From assembly GCF_029589055.1 (NCBI RefSeq), contig NZ_JARQZP010000007.1, forward strand, positions 186,001 through 250,000: a stretch of 64,000 nucleotides of DNA. Reading direction: 5' to 3'. The stretch comes from Vibrio hannami. GTDB lineage: Bacteria > Pseudomonadota > Gammaproteobacteria > Enterobacterales > Vibrionaceae. The notes under the pieces were generated by a model. It saw only the letters and a program-made list of their open reading frames with translations. It was not told the origin of the DNA and did no database searches. A program made the position numbers and the translations under genes. Of the stretch, positions 9,754 through 19,231 are shown piece by piece; the first letter of the stretch is position 1, and the number at the start of each line of letters is the position of its first letter.

Positions 9754-11136
9754 TTAGATAGCCCAGCCTCCGGCATAAAAGACAACCAGAGCGATTGTAA
9801 TTAGGATGGTACCCAGGTTTAACTTCTTCCAGTCACCAGAAACAAAGCGACCAACAAGCAGACATAGAAAGCCCAGCATAATACCAGTTACAATATTGCC
9901 AGTAAGAACAATAAATACCGCACATACCAACCCTGAAAGTGCATCAACAGAGTCATTGAAGTTTAACTTACTTACATTGCTAAGCATTAGAAGGCCAACA
10001 TACATCAGTGCCGGAGCGGTTGCGTAACTAGGAACCAGATAGCTGATTGGCGCAACAAAAAGCAGCAGCAAAAACAGTGTTCCAACGATAACCGCAGTTA
10101 AACCTGTTTTACCGCCAGCGGCAGTACCGGCAGCTGACTCTATGTAAACAGCAGCAGGTGCACCACCAACAAAACCAGATAGGATGCTACTTACAGAATC
10201 TGATGTCAGTGCTTTGCCCCCATCTATAATATTGCCATCTTTATCCAATAGATTTGCTTGCCCGGCTACAGCCCGAATGGTGCCCGTGGCATCAAAAATA
10301 GCGGTCATTACCAGAGCGAATACGCTAGGTAAAACGATAGGGTTTAGTGCGCCCATTACATCCATCGAACCAATCAGAGAGTTCTCTCCACCAAACGAAG
10401 GCAGTGCAAAGAAGCCCTGATAAGTAACCGCGGGATCAAATACCAACCCAAGCACAGAGATCGCGACAATAACAAGAAGAATACCACCAGGTACACGACG
10501 CTTTTCCAGACCAAAGATAGCGGCAAGTCCGACAACCGACATCAGTACCGGGAAAGAGGTAAACTCGCCAAGAGTAACAGGTAAGCCCTCTACCGGATTT
10601 TTGATAACAAGACCAACCCCGCTAGCAGCAATAAGCAAAAGGAACAATCCAATTCCTATACCTGTGCCGTGTGCTATTCCCGTTGGAAGATTGGTAAGGA
10701 TCCATTGACGCACTCCTGTTACCGTGATCACGGTAAATACCACACCCATTAAGAACACGGCACCAAGAGCAACTGGAATGGATACACCCTGACCCAAAAC
10801 TAAACTGAAAGCAGTAAAGGCGGTTAGTGAAATGGCGCAGCCGATTGCCATAGGTAGATTTGCCCAAAAGCCCATCAATAGTGAGCCAAAAGCTGCAACG
10901 AGGCAGGTAGCAGTGAAAATTGCGCTCTGATCGAAGCCAGCAACGCTCAACATGCCCGGTACAACGATGACTGAATAGACCATAGCCAGAAAGGTGGTGA
11001 ATCCGGCCAGAACTTCCTGACGAACAGTGCTGCCTCGGAGAGATATAGAAAAGTAGTTATCCAACCAGCCTTTAGAGTGAGAAGCGTTTTGTTCTTCTAT
11101 ATTCTGCTCGGTTAGATTCGGGTTGATTTCAGACAT
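9754..11136 (-). CDS. NCS2-family purine (adenine/guanine/hypoxanthine) permease
   Basis: A 460-aa inner-membrane protein with about 12 hydrophobic segments. It begins with a hydrophilic N-terminus and [33 protein letters not shown], followed by [24 protein letters not shown] and [18 protein letters not shown]. These are features of the AzgA-like branch of NCS2 proton-driven purine transporters; exact substrate cannot be read. The frame extends to 11250, but a GAGGA ribosome site 5 nt before the ATG at 11136 decides the start. PurR-like half sites lie about 120 bp upstream. Confidence 0.88.
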   Translation of the reverse strand: MSEINPNLTEQNIEEQNASHSKGWLDNYFSISLRGSTVRQEVLAGFTTFLAMVYSVIVVPGMLSVAGFDQSAIFTATCLVAAFGSLLMGFWANLPMAIGCAISLTAFTAFSLVLGQGVSIPVALGAVFLMGVVFTVITVTGVRQWILTNLPTGIAHGTGIGIGLFLLLIAASGVGLVIKNPVEGLPVTLGEFTSFPVLMSVVGLAAIFGLEKRRVPGGILLVIVAISVLGLVFDPAVTYQGFFALPSFGGENSLIGSMDVMGALNPIVLPSVFALVMTAIFDATGTIRAVAGQANLLDKDGNIIDGGKALTSDSVSSILSGFVGGAPAAVYIESAAGTAAGGKTGLTAVIVGTLFLLLLFVAPISYLVPSYATAPALMYVGLLMLSNVSKLNFNDSVDALSGLVCAVFIVLTGNIVTGIMLGFLCLLVGRFVSGDWKKLNLGTILITIALVVFYAGGWAI

Positions 11137-11255
11137 GTTTTCCTCATTTACATAATGCCGAGAAACATCCTGTAAAATCGGCGATTTAGGGTCTACAGAC
11201 CCTGGCTTGGGCGAGGAAAATACTCTTTTATTAGTGGGCTTACAACTCATTTGAT

Positions 11256-11277
11256 CGTTTGCGGTGAGCGTTTGCTT
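11256..11277. promoter_or_regulatory. Possible PurR half-sites
   Basis: Two CGTTTGC copies (CGTTTGCGG at 11256 and GCGTTTGCTT at 11268) lie upstream of the purine permease. On the minus strand they read GCAAACG, the conserved half of the PurR operator. Neither forms a full palindrome, so this is suggestive only. Confidence 0.3.
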
Positions 11278-11345
11278 TTTAATCTATATTATTGATGTAA
11301 ATGTAATTATTGGCTTAGATGATTGTACTTTTCATAATTGGAATA

Positions 11346-11376
11346 TAAAAAACCGCCCGATATTGCTATCGTGCGG
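11346..11376 (-). terminator. Rho-independent terminator of yebG
   Basis: Stem CCGCCCGATA (11353-11362) / TATCGTGCGG (11367-11376) with one mismatch, followed on the minus strand by a U-run (plus-strand A-run 11346-11352). It lies 48 bp past the yebG stop. Confidence 0.85.
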
Positions 11377-11424
11377 CTTTAAACTATCTGTTTTAAAGGA
11401 TTAAATCCGTATTAGGGAGCTTAA

Positions 11425-11721
11425 TTAAGCAGCGTTGTCCTGTGACTCGTCTTCAACAGCTTCTACCTTCTTCGGCTTTTTAGGAGCAGGTTTGCGCTTG
11501 GCTCCCAGAGCGAACAGAACATCTTCTTTATGCTGAGCCAGGAACATAGATAGTTCTTCTTGCTTAGCTTCGTCTTCGATAAGTTCACTTTTTCCAAGCA
11601 GTTCAAAAAGCTCATCCGCCATATCTAACATTTTGTCATAAGCGTCAGCTTCAGCTTTAGAGGTAAAAGTCATCTTTTCTTCTCCGTTGCGCTCCACCAC
11701 GTACTTGACGATTACAGCCAT
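11425..11721 (-). CDS. yebG: DNA damage-inducible protein YebG
   Basis: A 98-aa protein close to E. coli YebG: AVIVKYVVERNGEEKMTFTSKAEADAYDKMLD at the start and an acidic C-terminus after a lysine/proline stretch (KPAPKKPKKVE). YebG is a conserved SOS-regulon protein of unknown mechanism. A LexA-type box 32 bp upstream of the start fits SOS control. The gene is followed by its own terminator, so it is a single-gene unit, divergent from recC. Confidence 0.9.
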   Translation of the reverse strand: MAVIVKYVVERNGEEKMTFTSKAEADAYDKMLDMADELFELLGKSELIEDEAKQEELSMFLAQHKEDVLFALGAKRKPAPKKPKKVEAVEDESQDNAA

Positions 11722-11753
11722 GGTTATCCCTCAAAAATATACTTAGTTAATTA

Positions 11754-11769
11754 CTGGTTGTTTATACAG
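11754..11769. promoter_or_regulatory. LexA (SOS) box
   Basis: CTGGTTGTTTATACAG fits the LexA consensus CTGT-N8-ACAG with one mismatch in the first half. It lies between yebG and recC, close to yebG, which is a known LexA target in E. coli. Confidence 0.75.
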
Positions 11770-11894
11770 TTTTGAGTGCAAAAAGTCCAGTTGATAGTTC
11801 CATAATGTGACGGGACATTTTGCCTAGAAAAATTGTCCGGAAGTGTTAGTCACATATGTTAATCTGGTAAGCAATAAACTAAATTCGCAAAGGT

Positions 11895-14800
11895 GTGCGT
11901 TTGTTTACTGTTTACCATTCAAATCAGATAGATATTCTTAAGTCCATACTGGTAGAACTGATTAAAGCCAACCCTCTGGAAAACCCGTTCGATAAGGAGA
12001 TGATCCTAGTCCAAAGTCCGGGAATGTCACAATGGCTTAAAATCGAGCTAGCCAAAGAACTGGGCATTGCTGCGAATATCGACTTCCCATTACCTGCCAC
12101 TTTTATCTGGAATATGTTTATTCAGGTTCTGGATGATGTACCGGATCGCAGTGCATTTAATAAAGAGTCCATGACCTGGAAGTTAATGCAGGTGATTCCC
12201 GGACTACTGGAAACGGAAGAGTTTTCTCCACTAAAGCAGTATCTGGAAAGCGATAACGATGGCTCAATGTTATATCAGCTTTCCGGTAAGGTTGCCGATA
12301 TCTTTGATGGGTATCTGGTATACCGGCCTGAGTGGATAGCCCAATGGGAGGCTGGGGATAGCGTCGCTATTCTTAATGATGAGCAGCCCTGGCAGCCAAT
12401 ATTATGGCAGGCTCTATACGACTACACCTTGTCTTTAGGGCAGTCGCCTTATCACCGGGCAAATCTCTACGAAAACTTTATCGATACTCTGGAAAGCTAT
12501 ACGCACAAGTTTGAGCAGCTACCGGAAAGAATCTTTGTCTTTGGTATCTCTTCATTGCCTCCACGATATCTGGATGCGCTAAAAGCACTTGGAGAGCATA
12601 CTGATATCCATCTGATGTTTACCAACCCCAGCCGTTATTACTGGGGCGAAGTCAGGGATCGCAACTATCTGGCAAAACTGGCAAGCCAGCAGAGAAAGCA
12701 GCTTGAATGGCAAAAGGATCACTATGAACCTAAAGGTGAATCCTCTGTTCTGAAGGGCAGTGTTGAAGATAATATTGAGCATGAACTGCATACTGATGTT
12801 GTTGGCAACTCCTTGCTTGCATCAATGGGCAAGCTTGGTCGGGACAACCTGTATCTTTTATCTCAGCTAGAGTCGAATGAAATTGAAGCTTTTGTTGATT
12901 TAAACAGGGATACACTGCTGCATCAGATTCAAACCGATATTCTTAATCTGGAAGAGCGGCAGGATGATGAAAATATCGATACCAGCAGCCACAAGAATTC
13001 CATATCGGAAGATGACACTTCTCTGATCGTTCATGCCTGTCACAGCCCGATGCGTGAAGTGGAAGTTCTGCACGACAATTTATTAGCCATGTTTGATGAT
13101 AACCCGGAGCTTAAGCCTAGGGACATCATCGTGATGGTTGCGGATATCAACACCTACAGTCCGGCAATTCAGTCTGTGTTCGGTAACGCGCAGGGCGAGC
13201 GCTATATTCCTTATTCTATTTCGGATAGAACCAGTGCTGAGGAGAGTCCGGTACTGTCGGCATTTATGACCCTGATGGCACTACCTGAAAGCCGGTGTAG
13301 TGTGTCTGAACTTCTGGAGTTGTTAGAAACCCCAGAGCTGATGAGCCGGTTTGAGATCAGTGAACCTGAGTTTGAAAAAGCGGCGCTGTGGATTGAAGAG
13401 TCTGGTATTCGCTGGGGGATAGATTCAAATACCGCAGCAGATTTTGATTTGCCTGAGTCAGAGCAGAACCACTGGCTGTTTGGCATTCAGAGAATGCTTC
13501 TTGGCTATGCGATGGCTGGTGAAGAGACTCTGTTTGAACATGGGCTGCATTGGATTACGCCTTACAACGAAGTTCAGGGGCTGGATGCTGGCCTTGCAGG
13601 TAAACTGGCGCACTTTATTTCAACCGTACAGCACTATCGAGAACAGCTAACAAAGAGCCATACTATCGATGGCTGGAAGCAGCTGGTTTATGGATTACTG
13701 GAATCGTTTTTTACGGTAGATTTGGATGGTGAGATTTCGCTTAAGCTTATTCGCGACGCTCTGACTAAGCTGGAAACCGAACTGACGGATGCGGTATTTG
13801 CCGAAGAGATTACCCCTCCGGTTATTCGTCTTTATTTGGAGGAGAAGTTGTCCGGCTCCAGAGTCAGCCAGAGGTTCTTATCTGGTCAGGTCAACTTCTG
13901 TACCCTGATGCCGATGCGTTCCATTCCGTTTAAGGTGGTTTGCCTGTTGGGAATGAACGACGGTGCATACCCTCGCTCCGTTCCTAAAGATGGTTTCGAT
14001 TTGATGAACGGGCGAGCTATGCCGGGTGACCGCTCGCGGCGAGATGACGACAGGTATTTGTTCCTGGAAGCACTGATATCGGCAGAGGAAAGTCTTTATA
14101 TCAGCTATGTCGGACGTTCGATTCAGGACAATACAGAGCGTGTTCCTTCCATTCTGGTCACTGAGCTACTCGATTATTGTGGTGAAAACTTCTGTCTGGG
14201 TGGAGATGAAGATCTTCATAGTGACCAGTCAGCGAAAAAGCTAAAAAGTTGGATAGAGCATATCCATCCTATGGTGCCATTTAGTGAGCTGGCATTCGAA
14301 AGAAGCAAGCCAAGTTATGCCAGCGAATGGCTGCCTGTTGTGAACAATAAGGGAACAAAGCGCAAGCCGTTTATTCAGCCGCTTCAGGATATTCTGTTGG
14401 ACTCTGAACTGTTTAGCGAGCTGCCTTTAACCGAGCTTCAGCGCTTCTGGAGATTGCCGGTTCAGTACTTCTTTAACCGCAGGCTTAAGGTGACATTCGA
14501 TTACACGGTTAACAGCCCTGAAGATGAAGAGCCGTTTAAGCTTGATGGCTTGCAAAGCTACCAGTTGCGAGATGAACTACTGGGAGTATTGCTGACCGCC
14601 CGGTTAAACGGACAAGATGAAGCAGAAGAAGCAGAACATTTTATCCGCAAGTACAAGGCTCAAGGAGCCTTGCCTGTTGGAGCCTTCGGTGATTTGGAGT
14701 TTGAAGCGGGGAGTGAGCAGGTGAATCTGTTAGTTGATGAACTGGCACACTACTGTCAGGCTCCGCTGGACGATATTGAAGTGAGCCAACGGTTTGAATT

Positions 14801-15347
14801 GCCGGGATATGAAAAAACACTGCTGATAACAGGATGGCTGAAGAATCAGTATCAATCGGGAATGGTCAGGTATCGAAGCGGGAAAATCCGTTCTCAAGAC
14901 TGGTTATCAGCCTGGGTTGATCACCTGTTTCTGGCTTTAAGTGGTGTCAGCCGACCGACACATATTATTGGCTATGATCGAAGCGCTAAAAAGAACCCTC
15001 TGCAACATAAAGTTTTATTGCCTATTGATGCGGAGTCGGCAAAGGCGCATATCCAGAATCTGATCAATCTCTATTTTGAAGGATTAAATCAGCCGCTAGC
15101 TTATTTTCCTCGCTGCGCACTCGCCGGTGCCGAGCAGCTGATTAAAGGTAAAGATGATGCCGGAGCCAAAATGGAAGCGGCGTTTAATGACGGTTATTTT
15201 GTTTCCGGAGAGGGCAGCAATAGTTACATTCGCCGTGTTTGGCCGCAGTGGAATAGCAATTTGGAAAGTCAGTTGCTGAATAATACGCAAGATGTACTTA
15301 TGCACACACTAACTCATAGTCAGGACATAGAAGAGTATAAAAGTTGA
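11895..15347 (+). CDS. recC: Exodeoxyribonuclease V gamma subunit RecC
   Basis: An 1150-aa protein, near the E. coli length of 1122. It starts with GTG (AAAGG at 11889-11893) and reads MRLFTVYHSNQIDILKSILVELI, with ETPGMSQWLK-like QSPGMSQWLKIELA soon after. RecC is the Chi-recognition and scaffold subunit of the RecBCD helicase-nuclease; it keeps a helicase-like fold without working motifs. LMPMRSIPFKVVCLLGMNDGAYPR in the middle is characteristic. recB follows after 263 bp. The ptrA gene that lies between recC and recB in E. coli is absent. Confidence 0.95.
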   Translation: MRLFTVYHSNQIDILKSILVELIKANPLENPFDKEMILVQSPGMSQWLKIELAKELGIAANIDFPLPATFIWNMFIQVLDDVPDRSAFNKESMTWKLMQVIPGLLETEEFSPLKQYLESDNDGSMLYQLSGKVADIFDGYLVYRPEWIAQWEAGDSVAILNDEQPWQPILWQALYDYTLSLGQSPYHRANLYENFIDTLESYTHKFEQLPERIFVFGISSLPPRYLDALKALGEHTDIHLMFTNPSRYYWGEVRDRNYLAKLASQQRKQLEWQKDHYEPKGESSVLKGSVEDNIEHELHTDVVGNSLLASMGKLGRDNLYLLSQLESNEIEAFVDLNRDTLLHQIQTDILNLEERQDDENIDTSSHKNSISEDDTSLIVHACHSPMREVEVLHDNLLAMFDDNPELKPRDIIVMVADINTYSPAIQSVFGNAQGERYIPYSISDRTSAEESPVLSAFMTLMALPESRCSVSELLELLETPELMSRFEISEPEFEKAALWIEESGIRWGIDSNTAADFDLPESEQNHWLFGIQRMLLGYAMAGEETLFEHGLHWITPYNEVQGLDAGLAGKLAHFISTVQHYREQLTKSHTIDGWKQLVYGLLESFFTVDLDGEISLKLIRDALTKLETELTDAVFAEEITPPVIRLYLEEKLSGSRVSQRFLSGQVNFCTLMPMRSIPFKVVCLLGMNDGAYPRSVPKDGFDLMNGRAMPGDRSRRDDDRYLFLEALISAEESLYISYVGRSIQDNTERVPSILVTELLDYCGENFCLGGDEDLHSDQSAKKLKSWIEHIHPMVPFSELAFERSKPSYASEWLPVVNNKGTKRKPFIQPLQDILLDSELFSELPLTELQRFWRLPVQYFFNRRLKVTFDYTVNSPEDEEPFKLDGLQSYQLRDELLGVLLTARLNGQDEAEEAEHFIRKYKAQGALPVGAFGDLEFEAGSEQVNLLVDELAHYCQAPLDDIEVSQRFELPGYEKTLLITGWLKNQYQSGMVRYRSGKIRSQDWLSAWVDHLFLALSGVSRPTHIIGYDRSAKKNPLQHKVLLPIDAESAKAHIQNLINLYFEGLNQPLAYFPRCALAGAEQLIKGKDDAGAKMEAAFNDGYFVSGEGSNSYIRRVWPQWNSNLESQLLNNTQDVLMHTLTHSQDIEEYKS

Positions 15348-15365
15348 TGAATGACAGAATAAGGA

Positions 15366-15450
15366 AATTTGTGGCCGTCTACGTTTGATTATTTTGTGTA
15401 GGGTGTTGCTATTAGTAGTACGGCCACCAGGGTCAGAGGGACCACAAATT
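15366..15450. repeat. Nested inverted repeat between recC and recB
   Basis: GTGGCCGTCTAC (15371-15382) pairs with GTAGTACGGCCAC (15415-15427) with one bulge. A wider pair, AATTTGTGG (15366-15374) and CCACAAATT (15442-15450), is perfect and competes with it. No U-run follows. It may attenuate or process a recC-recB transcript, or be a relic repeat. Confidence 0.6.
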
Positions 15451-15610
15451 CTGTGGGAAGGATACTAGCCAGATGTGGCGCAATGATCCGTGACTAGGAT
15501 CTCGAATTAATTTCTGATTCAGAGCAAAATTGCAGTTTAGTTTCAATTGTTAGCTGTAGATCACATAAGTCAGTAACTTGCAGTATGTGAATTATAAATA
15601 AGGCAGAAGA

Positions 15611-18600
15611 ATGGCAAAAACGCTGAATACCATGACATTTCCCTTGCACGGCGCTCGATTAATCGAAGCTTCAGCAGGTACAGGGAAAACATTTACAATC
15701 GCCGGGTTATATCTGCGCTTATTGTTAGGGCATGGTAGTGAAGAGACTCGTCATCAGGAACCGCTGACGGTCGATCAGATACTGGTAGTGACTTTTACCG
15801 AAGCTGCGACCGCTGAACTTAGAGACAGAATCCGAGCGAGAATTCACGATGCCCGTATTGCCTTTATGCGTCATGAAAGTAGTGATCCTGTTATAGAACC
15901 TCTATTGAACGAGGTTAATGATCATCACTGGGCGGCGCGAGTACTGTTAAATGCTGAGCGTCAGATGGATGAAGCGTCTGTTTACACCATTCATGGCTTT
16001 TGCCAGCGCATGCTGACGCAAAATGCCTTTGAGTCTGGGAGCCGCTTTAACAACGAGTTTGTGACCGATGAGTCTTACCTGAAAACACTGGTGGTATCTG
16101 ATTATTGGCGTAAAAACTTCTACTCTTTATCACATCAGCTTGCTGCGCTTGTGCGTAGCTACTGGGATTCACCAAAAGCTCTGCTTTCTGCAATTTCACC
16201 GTATCTGACAGGTAGTCCGCTCAAGCTAAGCGTTGAGCCTATGCAGGCCGATCTTGAGTCTTTGCATATTGAAAACTTAAAAAAGGTCGATGAGTTTAAA
16301 CAGCAATGGCTTTCTCATGAAAGTGATGTGGCTAATACCATCAATGATTCAGATGTAAGTAAGCGTTCATTTACTAAGAAGAATCTGCCCGCCTGGATTG
16401 AGTTAATCAACGCCTGGGCAAAAAGCGAAACCACCAGTTATGAACCTCCAAAAGAGCTGGAAAAGTTTTCCAATGAGTTTTTGCAGGAAAAGACACCGGA
16501 AGATAAAAAGCTACCTCAGCATGAAGTGTTTGATGCAGTCAGCCTTTTTTTAGCCAACAAGCCTAGCCTTAAAGAACCACTGTTAGCTCATGCAATACAA
16601 AGTTGCCGTCAAATGCTTGAAGAGGCGAAGAGCCGTAAACGCTGGCTCTCATTTGATGACCTTTTGACCCAGCTTTCTGGTGCGATGGATTTGGACGACT
16701 CAGGAATGCTGGGTGAGCGTATCAGGCAGCTTTATCCAGTGGCGATGATCGATGAGTTTCAGGATACCGATCCGCTTCAGTACAGTATTTTTAGCCGTAT
16801 TTATCTGAATAACCCTGAGTCTGGGTTGTTTATGATTGGTGATCCGAAACAGGCGATTTATGGTTTCCGTGGCGCGGATATTTTCACCTATATCAAGGCC
16901 AGAAATGAAGTAAGCGATCACTACACATTAGGAACCAACTGGCGTTCAAGTGCCGATATGGTGACTTCGGTGAACCAGATTTTTGAGTTTTCAGACAGTC
17001 CGTTCCTTTATGACAGCGATATTCCATTCCTTCCGGTTACCTATAGTCCGGGAGCCGATAAGCGTGAGTGGAAGTTAAAAGGTGAAACCCAGCCAGCAGT
17101 TAGCTTTTGGTCACTGGATAGTGATGAGCCTCTGCCTAAGTCTGATTATCTTGAGGCAATGTCGGAATCAACCGCCAATCAGATTCACTCCATGCTGGAA
17201 CTGTCTCAGCAAGAACAAGCTTGCTATCTGGATTCAAAAGGAACGAGTCACACTGTCCAGGCTGGTGATATTGCGGTTTTGGTTCGGACAGGTTCAGAAG
17301 GGCACTTAATTAAAGAGAAACTTGCCAGCAAAGGTATCTCTAGTGTTTATCTCTCTAATCGAGATAGCGTATTTTCCAGTTCCGTTGCTCAGGATATTAG
17401 AAGAATCTTGATAGCAACCTTATCTCCTGAGGATGAAACCGCGCTTCGAGCCGTATTGGCTTCTGAGTTGTTGTTTTTGGATAGCGAGCAGCTCGATCAG
17501 CTAAACCATGATGAAACCTTACTTGATGACACCATGGGAGAGTTCAGAGAGTACCGAAAACTGTGGCTTCAGCGCGGCGTTATGCCGATGCTACGAGCGG
17601 TTCTGAGCAAGCGACATATCGCGGAAAACCTGTTGTCTGAAGAAAATGGAGAGCGGTTACTGACCGACTATTTGCACCTTGCCGAGCTGCTTCAGCAAGC
17701 CAGTCAGACAATGGAAAGTCATCACGGCTTGCTGCGCTGGTTCTCAGAGCAGGTAGAAAAGACACTTTCCGGTGAGAAAGGAGCCGGGGAAAACGAAATT
17801 CAACGGCTGGAATCGGAGAAGAATCTAGTCCAGATAGTGACCATTCACAAGTCTAAAGGGCTTGAGTACGACTTTGTCTTTCTTCCCTTTGTTAGTGCGT
17901 ACAGAGAAGCGGGAAGCGCGAAATATTACGACGAGCAAGAGCAGAAGACGGTTCTGGACATCAGGCAGGAAAAGTCTGCGCTTCAACAGGCTGATAAAGA
18001 GCGACTTGCGGAAGATTTAAGGCTGCTTTATGTGGCTTTAACTCGTGCAGTTTATGGCTGTTTTGTTGGTATTGCACCGTTAAAAGGGCGCTCCAAAAAG
18101 AATCCATCGATGGCTCATCTAAGCGCTATCGGACATTTGATTCAGGGAAGTGAAGCGGCAGATGCAAATGTACTACAGGCTTCGTTACAGGAAAAACTGG
18201 CAAGCGTAGATACCAATATGGCAATTTCGCCACTGGCTGAAGCTTTTGATAGCAACATCCAGCTTGCTCTTTTTGATGCGGCAGATGAGACTCTAGAACT
18301 GCAAGCCAGTCAGTTAAAAAATGAGATAGATCGTAGTTGGCGGATGAGTAGTTATTCCGGGCTTGTTAAGCAAGGTCATTCGCATACTACAACCGAAAAT
18401 CAGGAGCTAACCTTAGATCCTGTGGGGCTGGATATCGATTCACTCGATGATGTAGAGGTAGCGGAATCAGAAGAGCCGGAACAATCCATTTTTACCTTCC
18501 CCAAAGGGGCAAGGCCGGGTACGTTTTTGCATACCTTGTTTGAAGAGATCGACTTTACGCTTCCTGCAGACTCTCCAGAAACGGAGAGCATTATTAGTCA

Positions 18601-19231
18601 GTTACTGGAAAATGAGCAGTTTGATCCAGAATGGCTACCGATACTTCAGGAGCTGGTGGATACCGTGTTAACCACGCCTCTGGATGGTGAGTCATTGTTA
18701 CTGAATCAAAAAGATGAGAGCCAGAAGCTGGTGGAGATGGAATTTATGCTGCCGGTATCAGTATTGTCTTCTTCGTTACTCAACAAGGTGACCCATAAAT
18801 ATGATCCTTTGTCAGCGAAAGCGGGAGAGTTAGGATTTCAAACCATAAGCGGAATGCTGAAAGGCTTTATCGATCTGGTGTTTGTTCATGAAGGCAAATA
18901 CTACGTATTGGACTGGAAATCTAACTATCTGGGCGATCAGGTGACGGATTACCACAAAGAGGCACTGGACAACGCTATGCTGGAGCATAGATATGATCTC
19001 CAGTATCAGATTTACGCATTAGCTCTGCACCGGTTCCTGAAGTTCAGAGTCAGAGATTATAGCTATGAGCAACATTTTGGCGGAGTGTATTACCTGTTCT
19101 TGCGTGGGATAGACAGAGTAAACTCACCAAAGATGGGAAGTGGGATATTTTCAGCCAAACCTACTCAGGAGTTACTGGAAGCATTGGACAAGCTAATTGA
19201 TGGAGAGAATGCAGGAGAAGTTCATGCTTAA
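15611..19231 (+). CDS. recB: Exodeoxyribonuclease V beta subunit RecB
   Basis: A 1206-aa protein, close to the E. coli 1180. It has a UvrD-type helicase: Walker A EASAGTGKTFTI (residues 19-30), motif Ia VVTFTEAATAELRDRIR, Walker B VAMIDEFQDTDPLQY, GDPKQAIYGFRGAD and VTIHKSKGLEYDFVFLP. The C-terminal nuclease domain keeps GFIDLVF...YYVLDWKSNYLG, the metal-binding Asp and catalytic Lys motif. RecB is the 3'-5' helicase and only nuclease of RecBCD. Its last 8 bases overlap recD, so the two are co-translated. Confidence 0.97.
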   Translation: MAKTLNTMTFPLHGARLIEASAGTGKTFTIAGLYLRLLLGHGSEETRHQEPLTVDQILVVTFTEAATAELRDRIRARIHDARIAFMRHESSDPVIEPLLNEVNDHHWAARVLLNAERQMDEASVYTIHGFCQRMLTQNAFESGSRFNNEFVTDESYLKTLVVSDYWRKNFYSLSHQLAALVRSYWDSPKALLSAISPYLTGSPLKLSVEPMQADLESLHIENLKKVDEFKQQWLSHESDVANTINDSDVSKRSFTKKNLPAWIELINAWAKSETTSYEPPKELEKFSNEFLQEKTPEDKKLPQHEVFDAVSLFLANKPSLKEPLLAHAIQSCRQMLEEAKSRKRWLSFDDLLTQLSGAMDLDDSGMLGERIRQLYPVAMIDEFQDTDPLQYSIFSRIYLNNPESGLFMIGDPKQAIYGFRGADIFTYIKARNEVSDHYTLGTNWRSSADMVTSVNQIFEFSDSPFLYDSDIPFLPVTYSPGADKREWKLKGETQPAVSFWSLDSDEPLPKSDYLEAMSESTANQIHSMLELSQQEQACYLDSKGTSHTVQAGDIAVLVRTGSEGHLIKEKLASKGISSVYLSNRDSVFSSSVAQDIRRILIATLSPEDETALRAVLASELLFLDSEQLDQLNHDETLLDDTMGEFREYRKLWLQRGVMPMLRAVLSKRHIAENLLSEENGERLLTDYLHLAELLQQASQTMESHHGLLRWFSEQVEKTLSGEKGAGENEIQRLESEKNLVQIVTIHKSKGLEYDFVFLPFVSAYREAGSAKYYDEQEQKTVLDIRQEKSALQQADKERLAEDLRLLYVALTRAVYGCFVGIAPLKGRSKKNPSMAHLSAIGHLIQGSEAADANVLQASLQEKLASVDTNMAISPLAEAFDSNIQLALFDAADETLELQASQLKNEIDRSWRMSSYSGLVKQGHSHTTTENQELTLDPVGLDIDSLDDVEVAESEEPEQSIFTFPKGARPGTFLHTLFEEIDFTLPADSPETESIISQLLENEQFDPEWLPILQELVDTVLTTPLDGESLLLNQKDESQKLVEMEFMLPVSVLSSSLLNKVTHKYDPLSAKAGELGFQTISGMLKGFIDLVFVHEGKYYVLDWKSNYLGDQVTDYHKEALDNAMLEHRYDLQYQIYALALHRFLKFRVRDYSYEQHFGGVYYLFLRGIDRVNSPKMGSGIFSAKPTQELLEALDKLIDGENAGEVHA

